Part shown: positions 25,636 to 33,536 of the stretch, one piece after another | Numbering within the stretch: the stretch's first letter is position 1 | How the letters are laid out: every line of letters begins with the position of its first letter | NCBI RefSeq assembly: GCF_002262885.1 | Contig: NZ_NKYF01000025.1 | Coordinates: forward strand, 1 to 64,000 | Source of the DNA: Pseudonocardia sp. MH-G8 | GTDB taxonomy: Bacteria > Actinomycetota > Actinomycetes > Mycobacteriales > Pseudonocardiaceae | Direction of reading: 5' to 3' | DNA length: 64,000 nt | Made by a program: the position numbers and the translations under genes | Notes under the pieces: model-generated | The model's database searches: none | What the model was told of the DNA's origin: nothing | What the model saw: only the letters and a program-made list of their open reading frames with translations

Positions 25636-28600
25636 TGCGTCCCGTCCTGCTCGAGATGGCGGGCTTCGGCTCGTTCCGCGAGCCCACGTCGGTCGACTTC
25701 CGCGGCGCCGACTACTTCGCCTTCGTCGGTCCCACCGGTGCCGGCAAGTCCACCGTGATCGACGCGTTGACGTTCGCGCTGTACGGGTCGGTGCCCCGCT
25801 GGGACAACGCCCGCACAGTGGCGCTGGCCCTCGCGCCCACCGTCAACCGGGGCACCGTGCGGCTGGTGTTCGACGTCGGCGGCGCCCGCCACGTCGTCGC
25901 GCGGGAGCTGCGGCGCTCGGCGAGCGGCGGTGTCTCCGTGCGCGGCGCGCGCCTGGAGCGGCTGCGCGACCCGGCCGGCACCGGAGGCGTCGACGAGGAG
26001 AGCGACCCCCTCGCCGACGGCGCCGGGCCCGTCACCAAGGCTGTCGAGGAGCTGCTGGGGCTCCCGTTCGGGGATTTCTGCACCTGCGTGGTGCTGCCGC
26101 AGGGCGAGTTCGCCGAGTTCCTGCACACCGAGCCGCGCAAGCGCCAGGAGAAGCTGGTGCGCATCCTGGGGCTCGGGGTCTACGACGTCATCGCCCGGGA
26201 GGCCAACAGCGAGGCCGCCGCGCAACGCCAGCGCGCGGAGGTGCTCGGCGAGCAGCTCGGCGCGTACGCCGACGCCACCGAGGAGGCCGAGCTCGACGCC
26301 GCCGCCCGGGTGGCCCGGTTGGCCGAGCTCAGCGACCGCGTCGGCGCGGCGGTGCCGGAGCTGGCTGCCGCCGCCGCGGCGCTGGAGGGCGCCGAGGCCA
26401 CCGCCGCCCAGGTGCGCACCGAGCGGGAGCGGCTGGAGGCGGTCCGCGTGCCGGACGGGCCCGCGGCCCTGGACGCGCGGCACCGCGAGGCCGCCGAACG
26501 GCGTGCCGCCGCGGCCGAGGCCGCCGCGGTGGCCGAGTCCGCCGACACCGCCGCACGCGAGCGCCTCTCCGCCGCGCCCGCCCGCGGCCCGCTGGAGCAG
26601 GCGCGGCGCCACCACGCCGAGCTGGCGACCCTCACCGCCGAGCTGCCGGGAGCGCGCGAGCGGCACGAGAAGGCCGCAGCCGCCTACACCACGGCCGCGA
26701 ACGACGCCGCCGACGCGCACGGCGGGGTCGAGGAGGCCCGGGCCGTCCGCGACGCCGCCGCCGCGCGGCTCACCGAGCGCGAGGAGTACGGGCGCCGCCT
26801 CGCCGCTGAGCGCCACGCGCTCGCCGCGATCGCCCCGCCGGCCGGGCTCGACGCGGTGGCGCAGCGCCGGGCCGCGGCCGACAACACCCTGGCCGGTGCC
26901 GTGGCCGCGCTCGAGACCGCCGAGGCCACCGACGCGGCCGCGCGCACCGCCCTCGCCGCCGCGCCGGCGCGCGGCCCGCTCGAGCAGGCCCTGCGCGACC
27001 GCCACGAGCTCACCCGCACCGAGTCCGAGCACGCCACCGCGGCCGCGCGCGCCACGGAGGCGGAGCGCGGCGTGCAGGCCGCCGGCGCCACCCTGGCCGA
27101 CGCACGGCACCGGCTCGACCACGTCCGGGAACGACACGACCGCGCCCTGCGGGCCGACCTCGCCGCGTCGCTGCGCCCCGCGCTCAGCCCGGGGGAGCCC
27201 TGCCCGGTGTGCGCGCAGGCCGTGGCCACGCTGCCACCGCCGCTGCCCTCCGGCGCCGACCACGGCCTCGCCGCCGTGGAGCAGGAGCTCGCCGCGGCGA
27301 CGCGGGCCCACGACGAGGCACACCGTGCGGAGAGCACCGCAGTCTCGGAGCGGGAACGGGCCCGTGGCGAGGTCGAGCGGGTGGACACCACCCTGGCCCG
27401 GCTGCGGTCCGCGCTGGTGGGCGTGCTGCCCGGCACCGGCCCGTCGGCCACCGCCGAGCTGCCCACCGCCGCAGGCATCGAGGCCGCGCTCGCCGGCCTC
27501 GACCGGCTCGCCCGGGAGGCCGAGGAGGCCGCCGACGCCGTGCGGGTCGCCCGCCGCGCCCGTGACTCGGCCGCAGCCGCGGTCGAGGCGCTGCGCGCGG
27601 AGCTCGACACGGCCGCCGCAGGGCTGCGCGCCGCGCGCGACCCGCTCGTCCCGTTCGGCGCGCCCGCGCCCGCCGGTGCCGACGTCCTCGCCGGCTGGAC
27701 CGCCCTCGTCGACTGGGCCCGTGCGGAGGCCGCTGCCCGCGAGCGCGACCTCCCCGCCGCACGCGCGGCCTTCACCGAGGCCGAACGTGAGCGGGACACC
27801 GCAGAGCAGGCATGGCGCACCGCCGAGCGGGCCGCCGCCGAACGCCGCCGCGACGAGACGGCGGCCGCGCGCGTCGAGCAGGAGGCGCGTTCGGCCGTCG
27901 AGGTCGCGGAGCGTCGCGTCACGCAGCTGCGCACCGCGCTGCAGGACGCGCCACCCGACGCGGAGGCGGCGTCCGCGCTGGAGCAGCTCGACGCGCTCGA
28001 GGCCGGCGTCCGCACGGCCGACGCGCAGCTGCGCTCGGCGCGCACGGCGCTGCGGGCCGCCGAGCAGACCGCGGGCGAGGTCGAGCGCGAGGTCGCGGCC
28101 GGGTGGTCCGCGCTGCGTGCCGCCCGCGATCCGCTCGTGCCGCTCGGGGCGCCCGCCCTCGCAGGCGAGGCGCTGCTCGCCGCGTGGGAGGAGCTCGCCG
28201 GATGGGCACGGCAGGAGGCGCAGGCGCGCGCCGGCCGGCTGGACGAGGCGGCCGCCGCGGCCGCGTCGGCGCGGCAGGCCCGGGACCGGCTCGAACAGCG
28301 CCTCGCCGACGATCTCGCCGCCCACGATCTCGCCGCCCACGAGGTGCCTGCCCGTGGACCGATCGCGGAGTCCGCGCCCGCCGCGGTCGCCGGGGCGTTG
28401 GCTCGGGCGCGCTCGGCCCAGGAGCGGGTGGCCGAGCGTCGCGCCGCCGCGGAGAAGATCCGCGCGGACCGGGACGAGGCGGAGTCCGCGCAGCAGGTCG
28501 CGAAGCTGCTCGGTGGCCTCCTGCGCTCCGACGGCTTCCCGCGCTGGCTGGTGGCCTCCGCGCTGGACGCGCTGGTGGCGGACGCGTCGGAGAGCCTCGC

Positions 28601-29000
28601 GGAGCTCTCGGGCGGCCAGTTCGCGCTCACGCACGAGGGCGGCGAGTTCCTGGTGGTCGACCACGCCGACGCCGACGCGCGCCGCCCGGTCAAGACGCTG
28701 TCGGGCGGCGAGACGTTCCAGGCCAGCCTCGCGCTCGCGCTCGCGCTGTCGACCCAGATGTCGGGGCTGGCCGCGCAGGGCGCCGCGCACCTGGAATCGA
28801 TCTTCCTCGACGAGGGCTTCGGCACGCTCGACGAGAACAACCTCGACGTCGTCGCGAGCACGCTCGAGAACCTCGCCACCCGCGGCGACCGGATGGTCGG
28901 CGTGATCACCCACGTGCCGGCGCTCGCCGAGCGCGTGCCGGTGCGGTACGTGGTGAGCCGCGACCAGCGCACGTCCAGCGTCGTCCGGGAGAGCCTGTGA
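25635..29000 (+). CDS. sbcC: SbcC (Rad50-type) ATPase subunit
   Basis: A 1121-residue SMC-like ATPase. Walker A is VGPTGAGKST (Lys38), a Q-loop LPQGEFAEFLH follows, then two long Ala/Glu/Arg-rich coiled coils around a zinc hook EPCPVCAQ (Cys523, Cys526). The C-terminal head has the ABC signature LSGGETFQASLALAL, Walker B IFLDEGFGTLDENN and a D-loop. Paired with SbcD it tethers and processes DNA ends. It overlaps sbcD by 1 nt upstream and nurA by a GTGA downstream, so the three genes form one coupled operon. Confidence 0.94.
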   Translation: MRPVLLEMAGFGSFREPTSVDFRGADYFAFVGPTGAGKSTVIDALTFALYGSVPRWDNARTVALALAPTVNRGTVRLVFDVGGARHVVARELRRSASGGVSVRGARLERLRDPAGTGGVDEESDPLADGAGPVTKAVEELLGLPFGDFCTCVVLPQGEFAEFLHTEPRKRQEKLVRILGLGVYDVIAREANSEAAAQRQRAEVLGEQLGAYADATEEAELDAAARVARLAELSDRVGAAVPELAAAAAALEGAEATAAQVRTERERLEAVRVPDGPAALDARHREAAERRAAAAEAAAVAESADTAARERLSAAPARGPLEQARRHHAELATLTAELPGARERHEKAAAAYTTAANDAADAHGGVEEARAVRDAAAARLTEREEYGRRLAAERHALAAIAPPAGLDAVAQRRAAADNTLAGAVAALETAEATDAAARTALAAAPARGPLEQALRDRHELTRTESEHATAAARATEAERGVQAAGATLADARHRLDHVRERHDRALRADLAASLRPALSPGEPCPVCAQAVATLPPPLPSGADHGLAAVEQELAAATRAHDEAHRAESTAVSERERARGEVERVDTTLARLRSALVGVLPGTGPSATAELPTAAGIEAALAGLDRLAREAEEAADAVRVARRARDSAAAAVEALRAELDTAAAGLRAARDPLVPFGAPAPAGADVLAGWTALVDWARAEAAARERDLPAARAAFTEAERERDTAEQAWRTAERAAAERRRDETAAARVEQEARSAVEVAERRVTQLRTALQDAPPDAEAASALEQLDALEAGVRTADAQLRSARTALRAAEQTAGEVEREVAAGWSALRAARDPLVPLGAPALAGEALLAAWEELAGWARQEAQARAGRLDEAAAAAASARQARDRLEQRLADDLAAHDLAAHEVPARGPIAESAPAAVAGALARARSAQERVAERRAAAEKIRADRDEAESAQQVAKLLGGLLRSDGFPRWLVASALDALVADASESLAELSGGQFALTHEGGEFLVVDHADADARRPVKTLSGGETFQASLALALALSTQMSGLAAQGAAHLESIFLDEGFGTLDENNLDVVASTLENLATRGDRMVGVITHVPALAERVPVRYVVSRDQRTSSVVRESL

Positions 29001-29950
29001 GGTTCGCGGTCGACCCCTGGAGCCCCTCCTACGGCACCAGCCTCGACACGGAGCTGGGCGAGTCGGCCGCGCAGGTGGCGCTCGACGTCGAGATCCCGGG
29101 CTCGGAGTGGCAGCCGGTCCCACCCGATCCGGCCGCGGTCGCCCCAGCGGCGGTGCTGTTCGTGGACGGCGTGCGCCGGGTCGACGCCCAGGTCTGGGTG
29201 GAGGACGGCACCGACGCGGCGGCCTCGCCCGCCCTGTGCGCCTCCTACGCCGCGGGCGTGGTGTGCTGCTGCCGCGAGTCCGGCGCGCACCTGCTCACCT
29301 CCGACGTCCGGCGCGGCCTGTTCACCACCGCGGAATCGGCGGCCGACGTCGTGACCCCGGCGGGTACCTACCGCGCCACCCTCACCGCGGGACGTCCGGA
29401 CATCGCCCCGGCCCAGGTCCTGAGCCTCGCCCTGCAGCGGGAGCTGGGCGACACCGAACTCACCGCCGCCGCGGTCGCCCGCACCGGCCACGGCGGCGAG
29501 GACGACCTGCTCGTGGTCGACGGACCGCTGCGCGGGCGCCAGCACCTGCCGCGGGCCATCGGCTTCGTCAAGAGCCACCGCAGCGACTACCTCCCGCCCC
29601 CGCTCGGCGGCGTGGTCGCCGAGCTGCGCTCCGGGGAGCGCACCCCGGTGTTCCGGCTCGGCAGCTCCTGGGAGCGCCACACCTGGTACCTGCGCCTGCC
29701 GTGCCGCCCGGGTGCGCCGTGGGCCGGCATCGTCCGCGTGGAGTGCAGCGCGGAGCTCTCCGCCGCCGACGCGGTGGCCCTGGCCTCCCGGAGCCAGGTG
29801 ACGTTGCCCCGGTTCGCCTCCACCGAGTACAAGGATTCCCGCGCGCCGCAGAACCTCTACCCGATCGCCGGCCTCGAGCGCGAGCTCCGCAGGCGGCTGG
29901 GGGAGCCGAACCTGCTGTACCGCGCACTGCGCCGGGCGGCGGCCGCCTGA
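28997..29950 (+). CDS. nurA: NurA-domain nuclease
   Basis: 317 residues with a NurA-type RNase H-like fold. AAVLFVDGVRRVDAQVWV carries the first catalytic aspartate, QHLPRAIGFVKSHRSDYLPP is a characteristic middle motif, and YPIAGLERELRRRLGEP sits near the C-terminus. NurA is the 5'-3' nuclease driven by HerA in archaeal end resection. It starts at GTG within the sbcC stop (GTGA). Co-occurrence with SbcCD and HerA strongly supports a role in double-strand-break processing. Confidence 0.85.
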   Translation: MRFAVDPWSPSYGTSLDTELGESAAQVALDVEIPGSEWQPVPPDPAAVAPAAVLFVDGVRRVDAQVWVEDGTDAAASPALCASYAAGVVCCCRESGAHLLTSDVRRGLFTTAESAADVVTPAGTYRATLTAGRPDIAPAQVLSLALQRELGDTELTAAAVARTGHGGEDDLLVVDGPLRGRQHLPRAIGFVKSHRSDYLPPPLGGVVAELRSGERTPVFRLGSSWERHTWYLRLPCRPGAPWAGIVRVECSAELSAADAVALASRSQVTLPRFASTEYKDSRAPQNLYPIAGLERELRRRLGEPNLLYRALRRAAAA

Positions 29951-30067
29951 TTCGTGGCCGGTTCCGGTTGACGCCAAGTGCGCGGCGGAGAACCGTGGAG
30001 AGAGCGAGCGGGACGGCGCCTGGAGGGCCCGCGAGCCCGCCGAAGCGAAGCGGAGGCAGAGAACATC

Positions 30068-30580
30068 GTGCAGCAGATGCGGGTGGTCGCGCTCGGCAGG
30101 GACCCGATGGCGGTGCAGCCCGTCCTGCTGCTGCAGGAGACGGGTGGTCGCAGGCGGGTGCTGCCGGTGTGGGTGGGCGTGCCCGAGGCCACGGCCATCG
30201 AGCTGGCCCGCCGCCACGTCGAGCTGCCCCGGCCGCAGACCCACCAGCTGCTCCTGCAGATCGTGGAAGCCTTCGACCGGCGGCTGGACCTGGTGCGCAT
30301 CACGATGCTGCGCGACAGCGTCTTCCACGCCGAGCTGGTGTTCGACGCCGAAACGCGCGTGTCGGCCCGGGTGAGCGACGCGGTGGCCGTCGCGCTGCAC
30401 GTGGACGTGCCGATCGAGGCCGAGGACGCCGTGCTCGACGAGGCCGCGGTGGCCGAGGTCGCCGGCCTCGCCGAGGCGCTCGCCGACGAGGACGAGGAGG
30501 CGCCCGAGGAGAGCGAGGAGGTCGAGCGCTTCCGCCGCTTCCTCGACTCCGCCTCCCCCGAGGACTTCGACCCGAGCTGA
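30068..30580 (+). CDS. Bifunctional nuclease family (DUF151) protein
   Basis: About 170 residues. The DUF151 core is clear: VLPVWVGVPEATAIELARRH, RPQTHQLLLQIVEAF, VFHAELVFD and RVSARVSDAVAVALHVDVPI, with an acidic tail ending FRRFLDSASPEDFDPS. Family members have been described as having DNase/RNase activity. GGAGG at 30052-30056 favours GTG 30068; ATG 30077 is an alternative. It lies downstream of nurA on the same strand, with a gap of about 117 nt, so co-transcription is possible. Confidence 0.88.
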   Translation: MQQMRVVALGRDPMAVQPVLLLQETGGRRRVLPVWVGVPEATAIELARRHVELPRPQTHQLLLQIVEAFDRRLDLVRITMLRDSVFHAELVFDAETRVSARVSDAVAVALHVDVPIEAEDAVLDEAAVAEVAGLAEALADEDEEAPEESEEVERFRRFLDSASPEDFDPS

Positions 30581-30587
30581 CCCCTTC

Positions 30588-30671
30588 ACCCCGCGAGTCG
30601 CGCTCTCACCCCCGCGAGTCGGGCGCTCAGCCTCGCAAGTCGGGCTCTCACTCCCGCGAGTTGGGGCCTGG
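30588..30671. repeat. Four 21-bp tandem repeats (CGCGAGTCG units)
   Basis: The core CGCGAGTCG (or CGCAAGTCG, CGCGAGTTG) recurs at 30592, 30613, 30634 and 30655, exactly 21 bp apart, linked by C-rich CTCAC-type spacers. The same family forms the 63798-63921 array. It sits between the convergent DUF151 and ornithine cyclodeaminase genes. The 21-bp period equals two helical turns. Confidence 0.8.
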
Positions 30672-30690
30672 CCGCACTTGTGTCGCGGTG

Positions 30691-31692
30691 TCAGGGAAGC
30701 GGTGAGCGTTCAGTCGCCCCGACCACGCCGGCGGCGACCGCCAGGTCCTGCCAGGCCATCCCGGTGCCCTTGAACACGTTCGGCCGATCCTCGCGGCGGG
30801 CGACCTCGCCGCGCACGAGGGCGCCCAGCCCGACGAGACCGGCTGGGTCCAGGGCGCCCTCCTCGACGGCGCGCACGACGTCACCGGCCTCGCGCAACGC
30901 GGTGCCCGGGTCCTCCACGACCACCAGCGCCCGGCCCATCAGCCCGGCGTCGAGCTCGCGGCGGCCGGGCTCGTGGGAGCCGATCGCCACCACGCAGGCG
31001 CCGTCGCGCACGAGCGCGCCGTGGAATAGCGGCTCGTCGGCCGCGGTGGCGCACGCCACGACGTCGGCGCCGGCCACGTCGCCCACCGAACCGGCCACGG
31101 CGGTGACGCCGCGCGCGCCCACCTGCGCGATCACGTCGGCGACCTTGGCAGGCGACCGGCCGACGACCCGCACGCGTGTGAACGGCCGGATGTCGGCCAG
31201 CGCCACGACGTGCCCGACGGCCTGCGGACCGGTGCCGAAGACCAGCAGCTCGGCGGCGTCGGGCGCGGCCAGGTGGTCGGCCGCGACGGCCGAGACGGCG
31301 GGCGTGCGCAGCGCGGTGAGGCTCGCACCGTCGAGGATCGCGCGAGGCGTCAGGGTCGCGGCGTCCATCAGCACGTAGGTGGCCTGGATGCGCGGCAGCC
31401 CGGCGGCCGGGTTGTCAGGGACGACCGAGGCCACCTTCACCCCGCTCCACCCGCCCAGCGTGGACGGCATGAGCAGCAGGTGGCCCGCGCCGGCCGGGGC
31501 ATGGACCCGGGGCGGGTCGGTGGCGGGGTCGAACCCGCCGCTGAGCGCGGCTTCGACGAGCAGGCGGGCGCGCCGGGGTGGCACTCGTGCCCGTACCTCG
31601 TCCGCGGTGAACACACGCGGTGCAGCCGGATCGTTCACGGGCGGCGCTGCGCGCGGGTGCTGTGCCGATGATTCTCGCCGGCGCTCGCTCAT
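30691..31692 (-). CDS. Ornithine cyclodeaminase / mu-crystallin family protein
   Basis: A 333-residue NAD(P)-binding protein of the OCD/mu-crystallin family: LLMPSTLGGWSGVKVASVVPDN near residue 80, LRTPAVSAVAADHLA, the Rossmann loop LLVFGTGPQAVGHVVAL, and VFKGTGMAWQDLAVAAGV at the end. Possible reactions are ornithine to proline, imine reduction or alanine dehydrogenation. ATG 31692 overlaps the recD stop (ATGA), so it belongs to the recCBD operon, an unusual partner. A start at the GTG near 31638 is also possible. Confidence 0.85.
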   Translation of the reverse strand: MSERRRESSAQHPRAAPPVNDPAAPRVFTADEVRARVPPRRARLLVEAALSGGFDPATDPPRVHAPAGAGHLLLMPSTLGGWSGVKVASVVPDNPAAGLPRIQATYVLMDAATLTPRAILDGASLTALRTPAVSAVAADHLAAPDAAELLVFGTGPQAVGHVVALADIRPFTRVRVVGRSPAKVADVIAQVGARGVTAVAGSVGDVAGADVVACATAADEPLFHGALVRDGACVVAIGSHEPGRRELDAGLMGRALVVVEDPGTALREAGDVVRAVEEGALDPAGLVGLGALVRGEVARREDRPNVFKGTGMAWQDLAVAAGVVGATERSPLP

Positions 31693-33536
31693 CGCAGCTC
31701 GCCGCCCAGCCGGTGGCGCAGGCCGCTCGCGCGGCTGATCGGCCGTTGCACGGCGGTGCGCACTGCCTCCTCCGTACCGACCACCCGCACGAACTCGGCG
31801 GCGCGGGTGACGGCCGTGTAGAGCAGTTCGCGGGTGAGCAGCGGGGACTCGGCGGGCGGGAGCACCACCGTGACCCGCCGGAACTGGCTGCCCTGCCCGC
31901 GGTGCACGGTCATCGCGTGCACCGTGGCCACCTCGGACAGCCGCGCGGGCGGGTGCAGCGTGGGAACGCCGCCGCGGGCGAACGCGACGCGCAGGCCCTC
32001 GGGGAGGGCGACGACCACGCCGGTGTCGCCGTTGAACAGCCCGATGTCGTAGTCGTTGGCGGTGACGAGCACCGGACGGCCCGGGTACCAGGGGCCGGAT
32101 GCTGCGTCGGGCTGCGCGGCCCGCAACCAGCGCTCGATCTCCGCGCTCCAGCGCGTGACGCCGAAGGGCCCGCGGCGGTGGGCGCACAGCACCCGGTGGC
32201 GCTCGAGGGCGGCGAGGGCGGCGGACGCGTCGCCCCGCAGGGCCGCCTCCGTGAGCTCCCGGCCGGCGGCCACCACGTCGGCGCGGACGCCCCCTGCGCC
32301 CGGCTCGGCGCCCGCGCCCACGGTGGGCTCGGTGTCGACGAACCCGAGGTCGTCGTGCCCGGCGCGGAGCAGGGCGACCGCTGCATCGGCGTCGCCGGCC
32401 TGCACCGCGCGGGCGAACTCGGCGATGGCGCCGCCGAAGCGCCACACGTGCCGCAGCGTGACGACGCCGTTGATCACAGACCCCTCGACGAGACCCCCGG
32501 GAATCCCGGCCGACTCCAGGGCGGCGTCCAGTGCGGGCTCCGGGCGCCCGGACGCCCGGGCCAGGTCGCCGAGCACGGCCCCGGCCTCGACCGAGGCCAG
32601 CTGGTCGGGGTCGCCCACCAGCACCAGCCGGGCCTGCGGGCGTACGGCGTCCAGGAGCCGCGCCATCATCGTGAGCGACACCATCGAGGTCTCGTCGACC
32701 ACCACGACGTCGAACGGGAGCCGCTGGGCGCGCCCGTAGCGGAAGCGGCCGCCCGGCCGCCAGCCGAGCAGCCGGTGCAGGGTGGCGGCGTCCGGGGTGC
32801 GTGAGCGCAGCTCCTCGGGCAGCTCGGCGGCGACGGCCTCCTGCAGCCGCGCGGCGGCCTTCCCGGTGGGCGCGGCGAGCGCAACCCGCGGCGGCGGACC
32901 CGGCTGCTCGTGCAGCAGGGCGAGCAGCCGCGCGACGGTGGTGGTCTTGCCGGTGCCGGGGCCGCCCGCCAGCACGGTGACCCGGCGCAGCACGCTCACC
33001 GCGGCGGCGAGGCGCTGGCGTTCCGACCCCGGCGCCGAGAAGTGGCGCTCCAGGCCGTGGCGCAGCTGCGGCAGGTCCACCTCCGGCGGCGCGACGGCGG
33101 CCCGCTCGGTGAGCGAGCGGCGCACCAGCTCCTCCTCGCCCCAGTAGCGCTCGAGGTAGAGCAGCCCGTCCACCAGCCGCAACGGCAGGCCGCGCGGGGC
33201 GTCGGGCCCAGTTGCCACGAGGCCGCTCGCCGCGCAGGCCGCGAGCCACCGCGGGGGGTCGGGCCAGGGCAGCGCCGAGACGTCGACGAGCTCGTCGCCC
33301 TCGCCCAGCACGGTGTGGCTCACGGCCGCCAGGTCGACGCAGACCGACCCCAGCCGCACCGCCCGCACGGCCAACGCCGCCGCGAGCAGGACCTCCTCGT
33401 CGGTCTCCCCGCCGAGGCGCCCCACGCGCGTGGCCACGTGCACGTCGGCGGGCTCCAGCACCCCTGCGGTGTTGAACGCGCCGAGCAGACCCTCGGCCGA
33501 GCGGGCCAGCCGGACGTCGCCGAGATCGAGGGTCAT
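31689..33536 (-). CDS. recD: Exodeoxyribonuclease V alpha chain (RecD)
   Basis: A 615-residue SF1B 5'-3' helicase. An N-terminal RecC-contact domain (~1-150) is followed by Walker A VLAGGPGTGKTTT (Lys197), APTGKAAARL, VVVDETSMVS (motif II), VGDPDQLASV (motif III), LRHVWRFGG and a C-terminal UvrD-like THRGQGSQF-type segment (MTVHRGQGSQF, YTAVTRAAEF). It forms RecBCD for break repair. GTGA/ATGA overlaps with recB and the OCD gene show tight coupling. Confidence 0.92.
   Translation of the reverse strand: MTLDLGDVRLARSAEGLLGAFNTAGVLEPADVHVATRVGRLGGETDEEVLLAAALAVRAVRLGSVCVDLAAVSHTVLGEGDELVDVSALPWPDPPRWLAACAASGLVATGPDAPRGLPLRLVDGLLYLERYWGEEELVRRSLTERAAVAPPEVDLPQLRHGLERHFSAPGSERQRLAAAVSVLRRVTVLAGGPGTGKTTTVARLLALLHEQPGPPPRVALAAPTGKAAARLQEAVAAELPEELRSRTPDAATLHRLLGWRPGGRFRYGRAQRLPFDVVVVDETSMVSLTMMARLLDAVRPQARLVLVGDPDQLASVEAGAVLGDLARASGRPEPALDAALESAGIPGGLVEGSVINGVVTLRHVWRFGGAIAEFARAVQAGDADAAVALLRAGHDDLGFVDTEPTVGAGAEPGAGGVRADVVAAGRELTEAALRGDASAALAALERHRVLCAHRRGPFGVTRWSAEIERWLRAAQPDAASGPWYPGRPVLVTANDYDIGLFNGDTGVVVALPEGLRVAFARGGVPTLHPPARLSEVATVHAMTVHRGQGSQFRRVTVVLPPAESPLLTRELLYTAVTRAAEFVRVVGTEEAVRTAVQRPISRASGLRHRLGGELR

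Noticed and set aside
25158..29123. 1321-codon minus-strand frame opposite sbcC
   Set aside because: It mirrors the SbcC coiled coil; SbcC carries Walker, zinc hook and signature motifs on the other strand.
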